Assembly: GCA_907163375.1 (NCBI GenBank)
Contig: CAJQUW010005574.1
Coordinates: 124,001-188,000, forward strand
Direction of reading: 5' to 3'
DNA: 64,000 bases
Source of the DNA: Prostheceraeus crozeri
Lineage: Eukaryota > Platyhelminthes > Polycladida > Euryleptidae
Part shown: positions 24,501 to 38,900 of the stretch, in pieces
Numbering within the stretch: the stretch's first letter is position 1
Layout: every line of letters starts with the position of its first letter
Position numbers and translations under genes: made by a program
The notes under the pieces: model-generated
Told to the model about the DNA's origin: nothing
Seen by the model: only the letters and a program-made list of their open reading frames with translations
Database searches by the model: none

Positions 24501-26966
24501 TCCATGTATGCAGACACTTTTTTGAGTCGACACTCAATATCCCTACTCCATGATTCCTACGAGGCTTCTTGTGGATAATAGCTTGATATTTTGCTTTAAT
24601 AGAAAACTATATGTCTGTAATTTTCTATTTTCAGCTCGGAAAATTCTCTCAGCTTAAAGCAGTCATCATGCTTGGTGGAGATAAGTAAGGAGGACATGCT
24701 GATCTTTATTCAAAGTGAATAGTTACGGTATTCATTCTTCAATCTTTGATTTTCAGAATTGAAGATCAGTTCTCAGCTATGCATGAGCATCCTGATATGT
24801 AAGTGCTTCTCATCTCCGGGTGATATCATTATAGCAATGGAATTAGATTAAGAGATTAGAGTGATATGGCCATCTTGGAACATCAGTTGGCGTTTTCTTT
24901 TAAACCTTGCCATTCTTATAGCAACGTGTTGTCGGAAATACGGGTGATATCTGAAGTGCTTGACTTCTATACTTGCAGAGGTGGGCCGATGTGACAATAA
25001 GTGACATTTTGTCATCTCAAAATAAAATGTGACATAATGTGTATTTTTAATTTTTGGTGTGACAAAATGTGACAAATTCACATAACCAGAAAATCATTTG
25101 ACAGAAGTAATGTTTTACGGTAGTATGACATAGTATAATGAGGCTTAAAGTCACGGAGGAGCATCAACTTCGTCTGAGTGAAATAACCTTTATTATTTGA
25201 TTTTGATTTGTACTCGGAATATGTAGGATAGATATGTTTCTCCGTGCTCCCATTGGCGACTTGTACTTCCGCCAGGTAAATCGTGATGCTACTAGTTCGC
25301 TTGTTTAAAGTTGACTTTGAGCTTGATGGCCTAATTGCAACATTCATTTCATGTGGTTATGCGTTTTTGGGTTGTCATTTCCAGATCGCAGGAGTCCTTC
25401 CGAAGTTGTAGCTCCAATAATGCACGCAATCTAAGGAATAATAGCAATTGTAACAAAACTCAGTGATATTTCTTCATTGAAAACAGAATTACGAGAGAAA
25501 GGGCTCTTTTTGTGCGAATTTATATTGTCTGTGAATTCATTTTGTTGAATTTATTCCAAATTTTGCTTATTGTTTACTATCAAAATGAATTTAAGACAGT
25601 AAAAATAATCATAATTGCAATAAGACTACAAGACTACGTTTGAGTTGAATTTTTACTTACAACAAAAATAAAAGTTACGGTCTTGCCCATGGTTTGTTTC
25701 GCTGTCGCCACAAATCTCGCGGCAACTGTTGGATATCTTCAGTGGCAACTCCTTAAATGACAAAAATTCGTAATAATCAATAAATTAAAGGTCTCTCTAT
25801 CTTGTCCCATTATAACGCCGCTTAATATACAGTACATTCATCGATAGGGCACAAAAAAAGGCAATTTCGAAAGCTGCCAATTTCCTGCGCATCATCATGT
25901 GTCAAAATTTGTACATACGTTTCCATCAGCATGTCATGAAATGTGACATTAACGCCCATCGATGTGTGACAAAATGTGACATCTTGAATATCAAACTGTG
26001 ACAAAATGTGTCACAGATCCAAATGTGGCGGCCGACCCCTATAAAATAATTATTATTTTACCCCTATACTTCAATAATGATCCAAGTTGTAATGAGTTAG
26101 AATAATGATTGTTTAATAGAAATGAGTTGTCATGATAATAATTTTTTTCAAAAGCAAATCGGTTTAAAAACTGTGTTGCAGTTATGCACATATTTGGATG
26201 ATTTCTGACTTAGCAAAGTTCACAAAATTCGAATATTAATACATAGCATTACCGAACCTGTGAATTTGCACGAGGAGTCACGTTCGCTCAAGTGTGCATT
26301 TTCACTTGATCTTAGAAGGATAATTTCTGTTATTTTCGTGTGGTAAGTTTTGTGTGCACACTTGTTGGTGTTATTTTTTTTATGCCATGATACCGATCTT
26401 GTAAGTCCAACTTCTTGGTTTACTATGAATTTGGGTAGCCTTATATAATGACTTTTTTTCCTATGTATTTATCCAATTGTCAAGGAGGTTCCGTTGAGAT
26501 CCTCATACAGCCAAAGGCATTTCTTTTAAGACAGATGCGCTTGGTGAATGGTAAACAATTTCATCACCTTTGGTAGTTGATGTCTGCAAATGTACACATT
26601 CCGTTAATGTACCGCTTATGTAATTTGCGATTCAATTAGAAAACTTGCATTCGATGATTTCAGACGTGATTCTTCATCCATTTTAGAATTATTGCGACAC
26701 CTGGTCGTTTTCTACATATCTGCGTGGAGATGTCTCTCAAGTTATCCTGTATGGAGTACGTGGTATTCGATGAGGCGGATCGCTTGTTCGAGATGGGATT
26801 TGCTTCTCAACTTGAGGACATTCTCAGACGCCTTCCTTCTAATCGTCAGACTCTTCTCTTTTCTGCGACTTTACCACGTCTTCTGGTTGATTTCGCGAAG
26901 GCTGGACTACAGTCCCCGGAACTGATTCGATTGGATGTGGAATCGAAGCTTTCAGACAAATTGAAG
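21580..26966 (+). CDS. DDX54: DDX54 exons 1-5: helicase domain 1
   Basis: Residues about 1-241. Exon 1 gives [20 protein letters not shown] and PTPIQRR (Q motif, binds adenine). Exon 2 gives [20 protein letters not shown] (Walker A, motif I) and [14 protein letters not shown] (Ia). Exons 3 and 4 are small (50 and 42 bases) and encode [17 protein letters not shown] and [14 protein letters not shown]. Exon 5 encodes [19 protein letters not shown] (Ib), [20 protein letters not shown] (motif II) and [14 protein letters not shown] (III). All ATPase residues are in place. Exon 5 ends AAG at 26966 and its donor lies in a 25-bp tandem repeat. Confidence 0.95.
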
Positions 26967-29900
26967 GTGAGAACCAATCAGCGTGATTATCGTGAGAGCC
27001 AATCAGCGTGATTGCCGTGACAACCAATCAGCGTGATTACCGTCAGAACCAATCAGCGTGATTACCGTCATAGAGATTCAGATAACAGAAATAAATTTTG
27101 TATTCGATTTTGATAATGCAGGAAAATATGCGAACGAAAGTAATATTAGATTATATTTTGAAACATCACTTTCATTTTGTCATAATTTGTACTCGTATCT
27201 GCTCAGTAGCCTTAATTGATTCAAAGTGCGCAGAATTTAGTTGGCTAGTTAATTAATTAATTTAATTGCTTTTTCACTGCCGCAGATCTTCGCTTACAAC
27301 CTGCTCCATGGAGACGTTCAAAAATGTGCTTCGAATATTTCAATTATTATAAGTAGTTTATAGTGTGACATCCGGCGCGACGCTTCGCTTCGCTTCGCTT
27401 GCGCCGGATGTCACACTTTTGCGGGTTTTTTCAAAAAATCAAAATTTCAAAAATTTAGGTAGACTTCAAATTTCACGTGGCCGAAGGTCGAAGGGCGAAA
27501 ATTTAAGCGTTTTTAAAAATACCCAATTTTTCAAATTTTTCAAAATCTCAAATTTGAGAATTATAATTTTTACCTTGAAAATCATGACCGTTCCTGGACA
27601 CCGAAAAAATCATAAAAGTTGAGAATTTCAAATTTGTAATTGTGACATTTTACTTTGAAAATCATGACCGTTCAAGGACACCGAAAATCATAAAAGTTGA
27701 GAATTTCAAATTCATGAGTTTAGACGTTTTTCAGGTTTTTTAAAATACATCATGTGACTAATAATATTTCTTTAACAGGTAGCGGTTAATGCAAAATGAA
27801 AACACATTCTTTTTTCTTTATGAAATATTTTATTCACATATATGTGCAAGTAGTTTAGATTACAAAGTAAATATATGACAACTAGAAAAATGTTACATTC
27901 ATAAACTGGGAATGGCATTCCCATTTTTCTATTGTTACATAAAATGATTGACAATACACACCACTACGTCAAATAATATGCTAGAAGACACACAGTATAA
28001 GAAAAAAAAAGAATGTTTCATTTATAAGCTGCGAATGCTCATTCCATTCTCTTATTCCGTCTCACAAAATAAAATGTTAATGCATGCTACTCACATAATA
28101 TAGCAAAGTCTTACAATACAAGAAAAAGCAACCACTGTTTCATTTATAAACTGCGAATGCTCATTCCCAGTTTTCTATTCTGTTACATAAAATGATTGTC
28201 AATACATACTACTCATTTTGTGTTTGGCGCTCCTGTATATGTTGTGTCTCTAATTGCTGCGTTAGTCCAGTTGTCATATCAGATGTTTGATTGGATTCTT
28301 GGGAAGAAAATATCCCTGAGCTAATTTGAAGCAACTGTTCCTCTTTTTCAAATTCAAAATAATCTTCAAAATACTTAAAGTTTTTGAAAACAAAGAATAT
28401 ACTTAAAGTACATGTTTGAAGCTTTGTGTTAGCTTGAGAAAGGCGATATAATTTTATCAAAAACGTTACATACCTTCTTGAGAATTTAATGTTATATTCA
28501 CTCTCCAACTTTTGAGTAAAGGCTACCATTGACAAATGTTCCATTGATTTTAATTTAGATATCACAAATCCTTGGCAAATAGCAATTGATAAGGAAGAAT
28601 TATTGTGTACTTTTTCTTGATAAATTAGAGAATGTAGAGTTGTAACACAGTTTTTGATAGTGCATGTCGCCTGTGCACTCACGTCGAGCTGTCGTTGGAT
28701 TAGTTGTCCTGATGAAAATGAGTTTCTTATTTCAGAAAAAATCTCATTTTTCTTGTCCTCTTTTTCTGGTTTTATCTTCTTTTGAAAATAGAATTCATGA
28801 TTTACAATAAGAGTTTTGAAAAAATCTATCTTCTCATCTTTGATGAGTGGAAGTACTTGATCACAAAATTTGAGGAATTCGCGATGAATAGAAGCACTCA
28901 TTTTTGACACAGCTTCGATATTTTTGGGTCTCGGATAAATTGTAAACAGTCAACAGTCTCGTAGAACGCTCACAGAATGAATGCACGCAGTAATTAGAGC
29001 ACGCAGTAAGACTAAAATTGTAATACTTGGAATAATGGCAGCAGCTGTTTCTGAGAGAGAGAATCTTTATGACCTTTGCCCCAACGAAGCGACTAAATCA
29101 TACCCGCATTGGCGCTATTGTCTGCCACAAGCCGCCGCAGCTGTCACCACTTCAATGTTCAACGTCAAACCAAGTCAAGCGAAACAAAACGAAGATTATC
29201 GACTTCTTCTGCAGAAACTAATTAAAATGTGCATTAAGATGCATTTCTTCCCAAAAGGATATTTTTCGTGGAATGAAGAGTAGTTTTTTTATCCTCATAA
29301 CATGTACGATTGCATCGGTATTGGGCAGTAGAGCTATACTGGAGTAAACAAAAAATTCAATTGCTAATCTACGATTCATACTGGCAAACAATTCCTTTGT
29401 TCTCTCTCCCTCTTCGTCTCATCCTCTCCCAGAGCTTTTGGTCTGACTGTGTTCTTAGAAATATACGGCAAACAAACAACTGCGTATTTCTATTTAAATC
29501 AAATTCAGAAGATTGTATTCAAAATATTTATTCAAAATATTTCTTTAAAAATGGAAGAAACCGCAAGAATATATCCTTCTTTATCATATGAACGTAGTTC
29601 TACTTTAATGGACATTGAAAAAATGAATAAAGAAAAACACAAAGATAGAGTACGTTATATGAAAGATAAGGAATCTCAATTATTATTAAGATTAGAGCAT
29701 TATAAAAAATTAAGAAAGAGATGGACTAAAGTTAAGAATGTAACACAAGGAATTGGCATATTCTTAACAATTAGTTTAGGCGCTCTCACTATTGTTATAT
29801 CTTCTGGTGTTTTAGTAATTCCAGTAGTTGCTACTGCTTTAACAGGTACGGGTGTTTTTGCAACTTCACTTGTTACAATGTTAGATAAATCTTTAATAAC

Positions 29901-32900
29901 TAAGAAACGAAAATCATTAAAAACTAAGCATTTACATATTAAAGAAGTCTATGATAAACTACATTACTACTTTCAAAGAGTATGTGATGATAATGTTATT
30001 ACGTTAGATGAGATTGAAAATTTTGATCAAATAGCTAATGAAGTAAATCAAATATCATTTCAATCACAGACAGAAAAAGTTGATGATAAAAATAAAAAGG
30101 ATGGCAAAATTTCTAGTGATGATAACAAATCTAATGAATAAAATGACAAATTTTTTTTAGAAGAGCTAAAAACTTTAAGCGAAAATTTAAGCAAAACTTT
30201 ATTAAACAAAACTTTATTAAACAAAACTTAAAACGAGAAAACTTTAAACGAAAAGATGTCAAACAACAAAGCAATAAAAAAATAATTTGTTCAGTAAAAT
30301 GTTTTTGTTGTATTCCAATGTTACCACAAAATTCAAATATTATATTTTAAAAATGGATAAAATTAGAGCTGATAATTTAAAAGAATAAAACAATTAGAAG
30401 AGTTAATAAAACAAAGAAATATTATGAAAGAAAATCATCTTCAACATAGAATGATAAAAGCTGGTATTCAATCTGATATGTTTGAAAAAATGCAGCAAAC
30501 CGAACAAGTAAAAACTGATTTTGAAAAAACTATGAAACCATTTAAAACTCTTGAAAAAGAACTTACAAATAATGATAAACAAATTGATATAACAGATCCA
30601 GAGCACAAAACTATATTAGATGACTATGGATTACTAGAATCAAACATTAATAAGAAATTACCAAAATCTATGCAATTTGAACATTCTATTTCATTTATAG
30701 ATGGAAAAACAATACCTAGATTTTATCTCGGACAAAAAGAAATATTTCCACAACCTTTTCGAGGTTTAATTTTTTCACCAGATAAATCTCCTTTTAATTT
30801 AGATAGAAATTTTGTTAATCTTTTAAGAGGAGCAGATTTAAATAATTATGCTGTAGAAGATCTCATAAAATATAAAGCTATGTTAGACAGAGTTGGTGCA
30901 GTAAAATCTCTTAGACGTTATAAACAATTAGATAATTTATTATCAACGGGAGTTAAAGTAGGGAAAGGTTTATCTGAAAAACAGAAAACTGAAACAACTG
31001 TATTTTTACCAGATGATCCACAAGAATTACTAAATAGATTAAATATTTTAATATCTGCAATAAAAGAAGGACATAATTCTAGTTTCAATGAAATTCATGC
31101 TATATTGAAAAGACTGTTAGAAAAGAAGATTCTAAATGAAGAGGATTATAAAAGTGTAGCTGAAATATGTTGTTTCTAATTTTTATCTATGATTTTTATC
31201 TACGATTTTTATCTATAATATTTATTTAATTTTTTTAGTTTAAAAATGTGTTCAGCAGATTTAGACAAAATTAATGTTCATTTAGAAAAATTGACAGAGA
31301 TTTTGGGTTCATCAAAATTTAGTACGACGTTAAAAATTATAACAACTACTTCATCACACACTTGTAATTTAGAACCCATTCTACATTTAGAACAAAATAA
31401 AAATTATCAAATTGCATTGACTAGTTTCTCTACATTTAACACTATTCAAAACGTTATCAAAGATGTGAATGATCAATTTAGATATTCTACTGATAAAGGA
31501 AAAATATGGAAAATACTAACTTTTCTTCCTGGTTCTTATCGAGTTGAATCAATATCAAATGAAATTAAGAGACATTTAGGTATACCATTTAAAGATAAGA
31601 AACAATTACATTTTGCAGTTGAACCGGCAGTTAATAAATTTTCTCTTACTTTAGACGAAAATCATCAAGTTGATTTTAATCATAATAGATCATTGTCAAA
31701 GCTATTAGGATTTAATAAACAAACTTATAGTCAAGGTTATCATTTAGGTGAGAAGATTCCAAAAATAACTGAAATAAATTCAATTGTTGTACATTGTGAC
31801 ATTATTGAAGGAGGATATATAAATGGTAAATTATCAAATTTAATATTCAGTTTTCCAGCTTTTACTGTTCAACAGCTCATCCTATTCCTTACGCTGTAGG
31901 AGCTATTAATTTTAATAAATTTATATGTTGTTTACCGAAACAAAGATTGAAAGAATTAGAAACACGTTTGCTAAGTGATATGATTAAAATTAAACGATCA
32001 AAAGATGAAGATGAAATTAAAAAACTTAAAAAACAGATTAATGAGTATAATAATTTAACTGAATTAGAATTTAATCAACTTCAAAATTGTGTGAAAATAT
32101 TTACGAGAACTGAGGATGATGAATGTTCGATCGGGGGAAAACCCAGAGGACGTATGTCCGATCCATCAATTTTTTAAAACTCTTGGAAAATTTAATTATT
32201 CTAGAGTAACTTTAATAGCTCACAATTCATCAGGTTTTGATTCCTATTTTCCGATAAAAGCTAATTTTAAATTATCTAAACCGCCTCTTAAAACTTCAAG
32301 AGGAATATTGACTGCTTCATTACAAAATCCTTATACAACTGAATGTGTTAGTAGATACATTCAAAAATCTTTTAGATTTAAAAACAATATGAAAAAAGAT
32401 TCACCTTCAGGTAAATTAGCACTTCAAACTATTATAATGAAATGTAGTTATCAACATGTAAAAACAAGTCTTTCTAAATGGTGTGAGAATTTTAAAATTC
32501 CTACGAATGTGTGTAAATTAATTATGAAATTGGAGACATAACACATGAAAATTATAAAGAAAAAGAAAATGAATGGAGACCATATTTAGTTAACGATATT
32601 CTTTCTTTAGCTTTTTGTATCTACAAATATAATAATGTTATGCAAGATTTAGTTGGTGAAGATATAACTACTAATTTGACATCCTCTGCTTTAACATTTA
32701 ACGGTTGGATGAAAAGCGTACAAAATGACAATATAAATATTCATTCTCATATAGATTTATGGGCTAGAAATTATATTAGAAAATCTGTTAAAGGTGGAAG
32801 AGTTTCAGCAAATATAAGAAAATACATATCGCCATTTTGTAGCATCTTGTTACCAATATTAAAACAGTATTTACCTGGTCGCTGCGCTGGGGGGACTTTG

Positions 32901-35900
32901 TCCCTTGGTCGCTACGCTGGTGGGCTTTGTCCCCTGGAAATAATTTAATAGATTTAATGAAACAGTATCGAGATTTAGGAGATAAAACTGAAATTTGTAA
33001 AGAAAATTTCAAATCAACTACTTGAACAAAAAAATGAATTTCTAATGGCTTTTGATGCAACATCTTTATATCCATCAGCTATGTATGATGAAAATTCAGA
33101 ATACCCTAAAGCTGAATCAGCTAGAAAATTTCGTCAAGAAGAAGAGCGGGAAATAGTATATAAATTTAAATACACAAACATTTAGACCTAAAACTGGAAT
33201 ATTCTCTGTTGTGTTTCAATATCCGAATGATATGTTTTTCCAACCAGTTCCTAGATATAAAGATAAAGTTAAAAAACAAAATAATAATTCTCATGTAAAA
33301 GTAATCAGGTTTAGAAATGGTATATGTTATGATGTATTAACTTCTGTTGACATACAAGAAATTGTTAGATGTGGGGGAAAATCTTACATATTACTGATGG
33401 TATAATTTATGAAAAAAATTATCAAGTTTCACCATTTCGAAATTATATTGAAAAACTTTTTAATTTGAGAAAAAGATATAAAACAGAAGGAAATACTGTA
33501 GGTGATGAGTTAATTAAATTATTGATGAATTCGCTATATGGCAAAACTGTGCAAAAAGATATAACCACTAAATATCATTTATGGAATGAGAATACATTGA
33601 GAAAAAATTTCACTCAAGAAGTAAAAGATTATGAAAAATTAAATGATGAACAATATTTAGCGAAAGTAGAAATGGAAGATGATGAANTTCTTAAAACTAA
33701 TATTGTAAAAGATGGGAAGACGTCATTCATGCCATCACACTTAGGTTCTTTCATTCTTTCTCACTCTAGAAGAATCATGAATAACTTTATTTTAGAAATT
33801 AATGGTTTCAAAGAAAAATACATTCATTATACAGATACTGATTCAATATATATTTCCAATGAGCTCTTTAATAAATTATACGCTGCTGGATATGTTGGAG
33901 GAGAATTGTGTCAAGGGAAAAATGATTATGGAAATGGTGGAATTATTTTTGCAATGTTTATTGCACCTAAAGTAAAATACTGTATTACTGTAGATGAACA
34001 AGGGAGACTTAGTGAAAAGAAAACATTCAAAGGATATTCACAAGATAAAGTAAAAGTAGAAGATTTTCTAAAAATTATATTCGGAAAAACATTATCGACT
34101 ACAGTTAATAAACCATGAAAAGATCTTTAGAAACTGGAATTAGTATTCCTGATAAAAATAATAATACTGAAGAAAAAAAATTTTCTGGTCAAAATAAATA
34201 TTCTTAAACGTCAAGCACCTGATGAAAATGAAATTATGTTACCTTATAACGGAGAAGATATTCAAGCTGAAATATTTCAAACAATCATCTGTGAGAGTAA
34301 TTTAAGTGATGATGATGACACGTTGGAATAATAATTTTTTTATAACATCTAAAAAATTTATAACATCTAAAAACTTATTCCATCTAAAAAATTTATTACA
34401 TCTATAAACTTATGAAATCTAAAAACTTATTACATCTAAAAACTTATTACATCTAAAAACTTATTACATCTAAAAATTTTATTACATATGAAAATATATT
34501 TATCGAATATTTTGGTATTTTCTATTAAGTTTTATCATATTAAGTTTCATCATATAATGTTTTATCAAAAGATAATTTAAATTTATTTTCACTAACTATT
34601 GATTCTTCATCATCATAAATTGATTCTTCATCATCATCATAAATTGTTTCTTCATCATCATAAATTACACTTTTTGGTATAGGATGCCCTTCCATGATAG
34701 GATACCATTCTCTTATTGGAATATCTAACTCTAAATTACATTTTTTATCTGATAATAATATAATAGAGAAAAATATTGGTCTTTGATCTCTTTTGGAAAA
34801 TTTAATAACACCACCATAATCTGAATCACTTTTAGTTTTTTAAAGATGATAAAATTTTAAATTGATTAGATGTAAATCCTAATTTAAATTTTGTAGACCC
34901 GACACATAGTTGTCTAACAGTATCTTCAACTATGCCATCATTATTATTTTCAATTGTAAGAAAATGAAATTTAGATAAATTTTTATAATTACTAATATTT
35001 TTATAATCTTTTTACCATTTACACCTTTTTCAGATGTTACAGAATCATCATCTATATTATCATAAGATTCTTTAAGATCGGGTAAAGCCCTAGAACCTTC
35101 AGTTCGTTTATTATGATTATGGTCATTGTTAATAGTATAAGGTGTTGTCCACATATAAATTTCTCTTGTTGAGCTAAGCCATTTATGTAAGATTTTAACA
35201 AATTAATATTTAAGTTTGAATATAATCCTATATACGTATCATCATCATATCTTTGCGGCATTTCTAATGTTTCTTGTTTATAAATTGTGTCTCTATAATA
35301 AACTTGACATAATAATTCTTCATTATGTTTTTTACTCTCTATGTGAATGTTATATTGATTTTGTTCGTCAACAAATAATCTAATTTTTTCTTTCGAAAAA
35401 GATTTTAATTTTTTAACTAATTCTTTAATATTGATATAATTAATAATTTTAGTTTCTATCCAATCAGTATTACTAATTGGTAACACTGCTCTAATAAATC
35501 CATAAACATTATTATGACCTATTATAACCATATTTTCTTTATTTAATTCCACATAAGCTACATCATTATATTTACTAACAATATCCATAAATTTAATAAA
35601 TGGATCCCCCGAAATAAACAATAATTAGTTTCTATAGAAGGTAAACCTTCAGTCTGTTCTCTAAATATTTCGGTTTGTAATTGAAATAAAATATTAACAT
35701 CTATACATGGATTATTATTATTATTATTATTATCAAAACATTTATTTTCAAATCCCGTTGATCTCGTCGAATAAGAAGAACAGGATGATGCGGGCGAATA
35801 TAATTTTTTTAAATTTTGATTTTCCATTTTTTTATTTTTATTAGAAAAAATTTTATTTTTTTATTTTTATTAGAAAAAATTTTATTTTTTTATTTTTATT

Positions 35901-38900
35901 AGAAAAAATTTTATTTTTTTATTGTTAAAAAATGATGTTACCAAATGTTGGTGGAGGTGCATATATCCCGAATAATCGTGAATTAGAAATAGAAATAGAA
36001 AATTATATCATGAAAACTGGAGACGTTTTATCTGGTCCATTGCATCTTTCTATTCTTCCGCAACAAAATACAGAGTTGACAAATAAACAATATGTTGATA
36101 CACAAATCAATGACTTAAAGGAAAAATATATAAACGATGTTTTGGTTCCACTGATGAACGAATTAAAGTTGCTTAAACTTAATGACAAATCATTAAACGA
36201 AAAATTATTAAAACTTGATAAAAAGGATAGAGAGCTAGAAGCAGATATAGCAAAAATTTTTAAAAAGATTTCTGAACAATCAAAAATTTTAATATTACTT
36301 TCTTTAAATTTAAAATCTGCTGTAATTAAAAATAAACATCAGATACAACTATTGAAAGAACAATTAGAAGATGAAATAGAAAAACTACCTGAAAGAATTA
36401 AAAAAAATTTAAAGCAGTTACAAACTACATCCAAAAAGTGTTGATGAATTAAGTTCTAAATTACTCAACAGATGAAAAAGATGAATAGAATAATAAATGA
36501 AGTAAACTCACTTAATCAAAGAGTTGATAAAATGAAAACTCTTAAAATCAATTTAGAAAATGAATTAAAGAAAAATTTACAAGAAAACTCTAAAGAAAAT
36601 AAAGAACAGTTAGATTCTGTTAAAAGACAATTAGATGTTCTTAAAATTAAGTTAAATGCTCTTAAAACGGCATTGAAGATTAATCAGCAGAAAATGCAAG
36701 TTAATAGAAAAGAAATTAAAGTACATCACACGCTGCTTGACGCAATAGATAAAGTGCAACAGTCAATTAATAAAGTTATCTCGAAGTTGTTGTCCATTCA
36801 CAAACGTAAATCTTAATAGAATTTAGCCGTCCACAAACGTAAATATTTTTCCCAAAAGTCAAATTTAATCCTAAAAAATGCCTATAATTTATAAACACAA
36901 TCTTAAACATTTTGCTTCAAATCAAAAAATGCTCATGAACCACGTATGAATCCTGTTTATCATTATGATAATAGAGAAACAGTCGGAACAGAAAAGTTCC
37001 TAGGCTCCGCAGGTGCCGTTCGAACGGAAGGAGCTGGGATCTTCTCTGGTATTGTAGTATCGTTAACTTAATTAAAAACAATAAAGATTTGATTACATCT
37101 GCTGCAAAAGGAGCAGCTGCTATAGGTAGTACAGCTAGTGCAATATCAAATGCTGTCAAGTCTCAAAACGAATTAAAACAACTAGAAGCTATTCGTAAAC
37201 TAAGGAATGATTCCGAAGAACTAAAAAAATTAAAAAACTTTCAGATGAAACAAAGAACAAAATTGCTAACATTGCTGTTGGGGAAACCTTGAGGAGCGGA
37301 GCTCCGTCTGATAGTAAACATAATGAAAAAACAATTGAAGAAATAAGAGGTAATGGCGTCAGCAGCGGAGCTGGTCTAGCAAAATTCTAAAATTATATTT
37401 TAGTAAAATTTTTTAGTAATTTTTTAGTAAAATTTTTTTCTGTCTGTGAGAAAAACAAAAAGTCAATATTTTTTATAAAAATGTCTTCGCTTATCGAAAA
37501 TAAATTTAGATTAGACGATCCTCCGTTCGTCAGTAATAATCAAAAAAAGAATGACTATATAAGAATTGCTATGAATCCCGGATCTTCCAGTAGAGTAAAT
37601 ACTGGAGGTGATTTAATTTTTGAAGTTGATAATCAGCAGAGTTATATATATTTACCTGATTCGTTTTTACATTGTGAATATTCTTTATATAGTGATGCTA
37701 ATTTTACAACACCATTACCAGAAACCGATAATATTGCATTAGAGAATAATTTTTTTCCAAGATTATTTACACAAATGCGTTTAGATGTTGCAACTCAAAA
37801 TATAGAAACAATAAGTGATTCTCCAGGTGTAATTGATACAATGCTTAGATTTATAACAATTGGTGAAAATAATAAAAAGTATGAAATCGAAGGTTGGTTT
37901 CCTGATACTAATGATGGTATAATTGTTGATGATTTAACTCACGCTGGAACAGATGCAGCAGGAATTGCGAAAGATGTAGAAATATTGCAAAACATTTAAA
38001 TAAAACAAATAATGATGCATATAAAGAAAGACGTGAATTTAACAAGAAAAGTAAACAGACAGTTAATTGGTCATTGTCTCCATTATTCGGATATTTAGAT
38101 TATGATAAAAATCATATCAATTAAAATTTAAATTAATAATTCATCGTACAGCAAATAATGAATTAATCTTTTTTGGTAAGACTGGAAAAAAAGCATATTT
38201 AAAATTGATAGACTTGAATGGTGGATTAAGCATATTACTCCTAGTTTAGAGATTGAAACAGCTATTGCAAAAAGATTAAATACTAACAAACCAATTCCAG
38301 TAAATTTTCTAAGCGTACTGCTAGTTCAGTAACTTTTTCCGAACAAAGATTTAACTGGCATTTTACTAGAACTGCGAATACTCCAAGATATTTATTACTA
38401 ACATTTCAAAGAAATAATTCTCCAAGTTTTGATAAGAACAACAATATTTTTCATATTAATACAATTCGAAGTTTACAAGTTTCATTAAATCAAACCCGAT
38501 ATCCAATTGATCCATTAAGATTCGATGATACCAATAATCAATTTATGGAAGGATATGATTGTTATCGAAATCTTTGTACAGAATTTGGAGTTGAACCACA
38601 ATTAACTCCTGGAGATTGGAGACATTTATATCCAATTTTCTGTTTCGATTTAAGTGCACAATCTGAAGATATTATTAAAAATGGTTGTGATGTAACAATT
38701 ATATTGAAAAGAAAGATTCCACAACTTCATTGATGGCTTATGGTTTATTGCTAGAAGATGTAAAATATTCTATTGAAATTCTTAATGGAAAGATGGTAAG
38801 GATAAGTTAATTAAAATTTTTTCATAACTAGAATAGATTAAAAATTCTTAACTTAAAATTTTTCATAACTAGAATAGATTAAAATTTTTTTGGTAACTTA

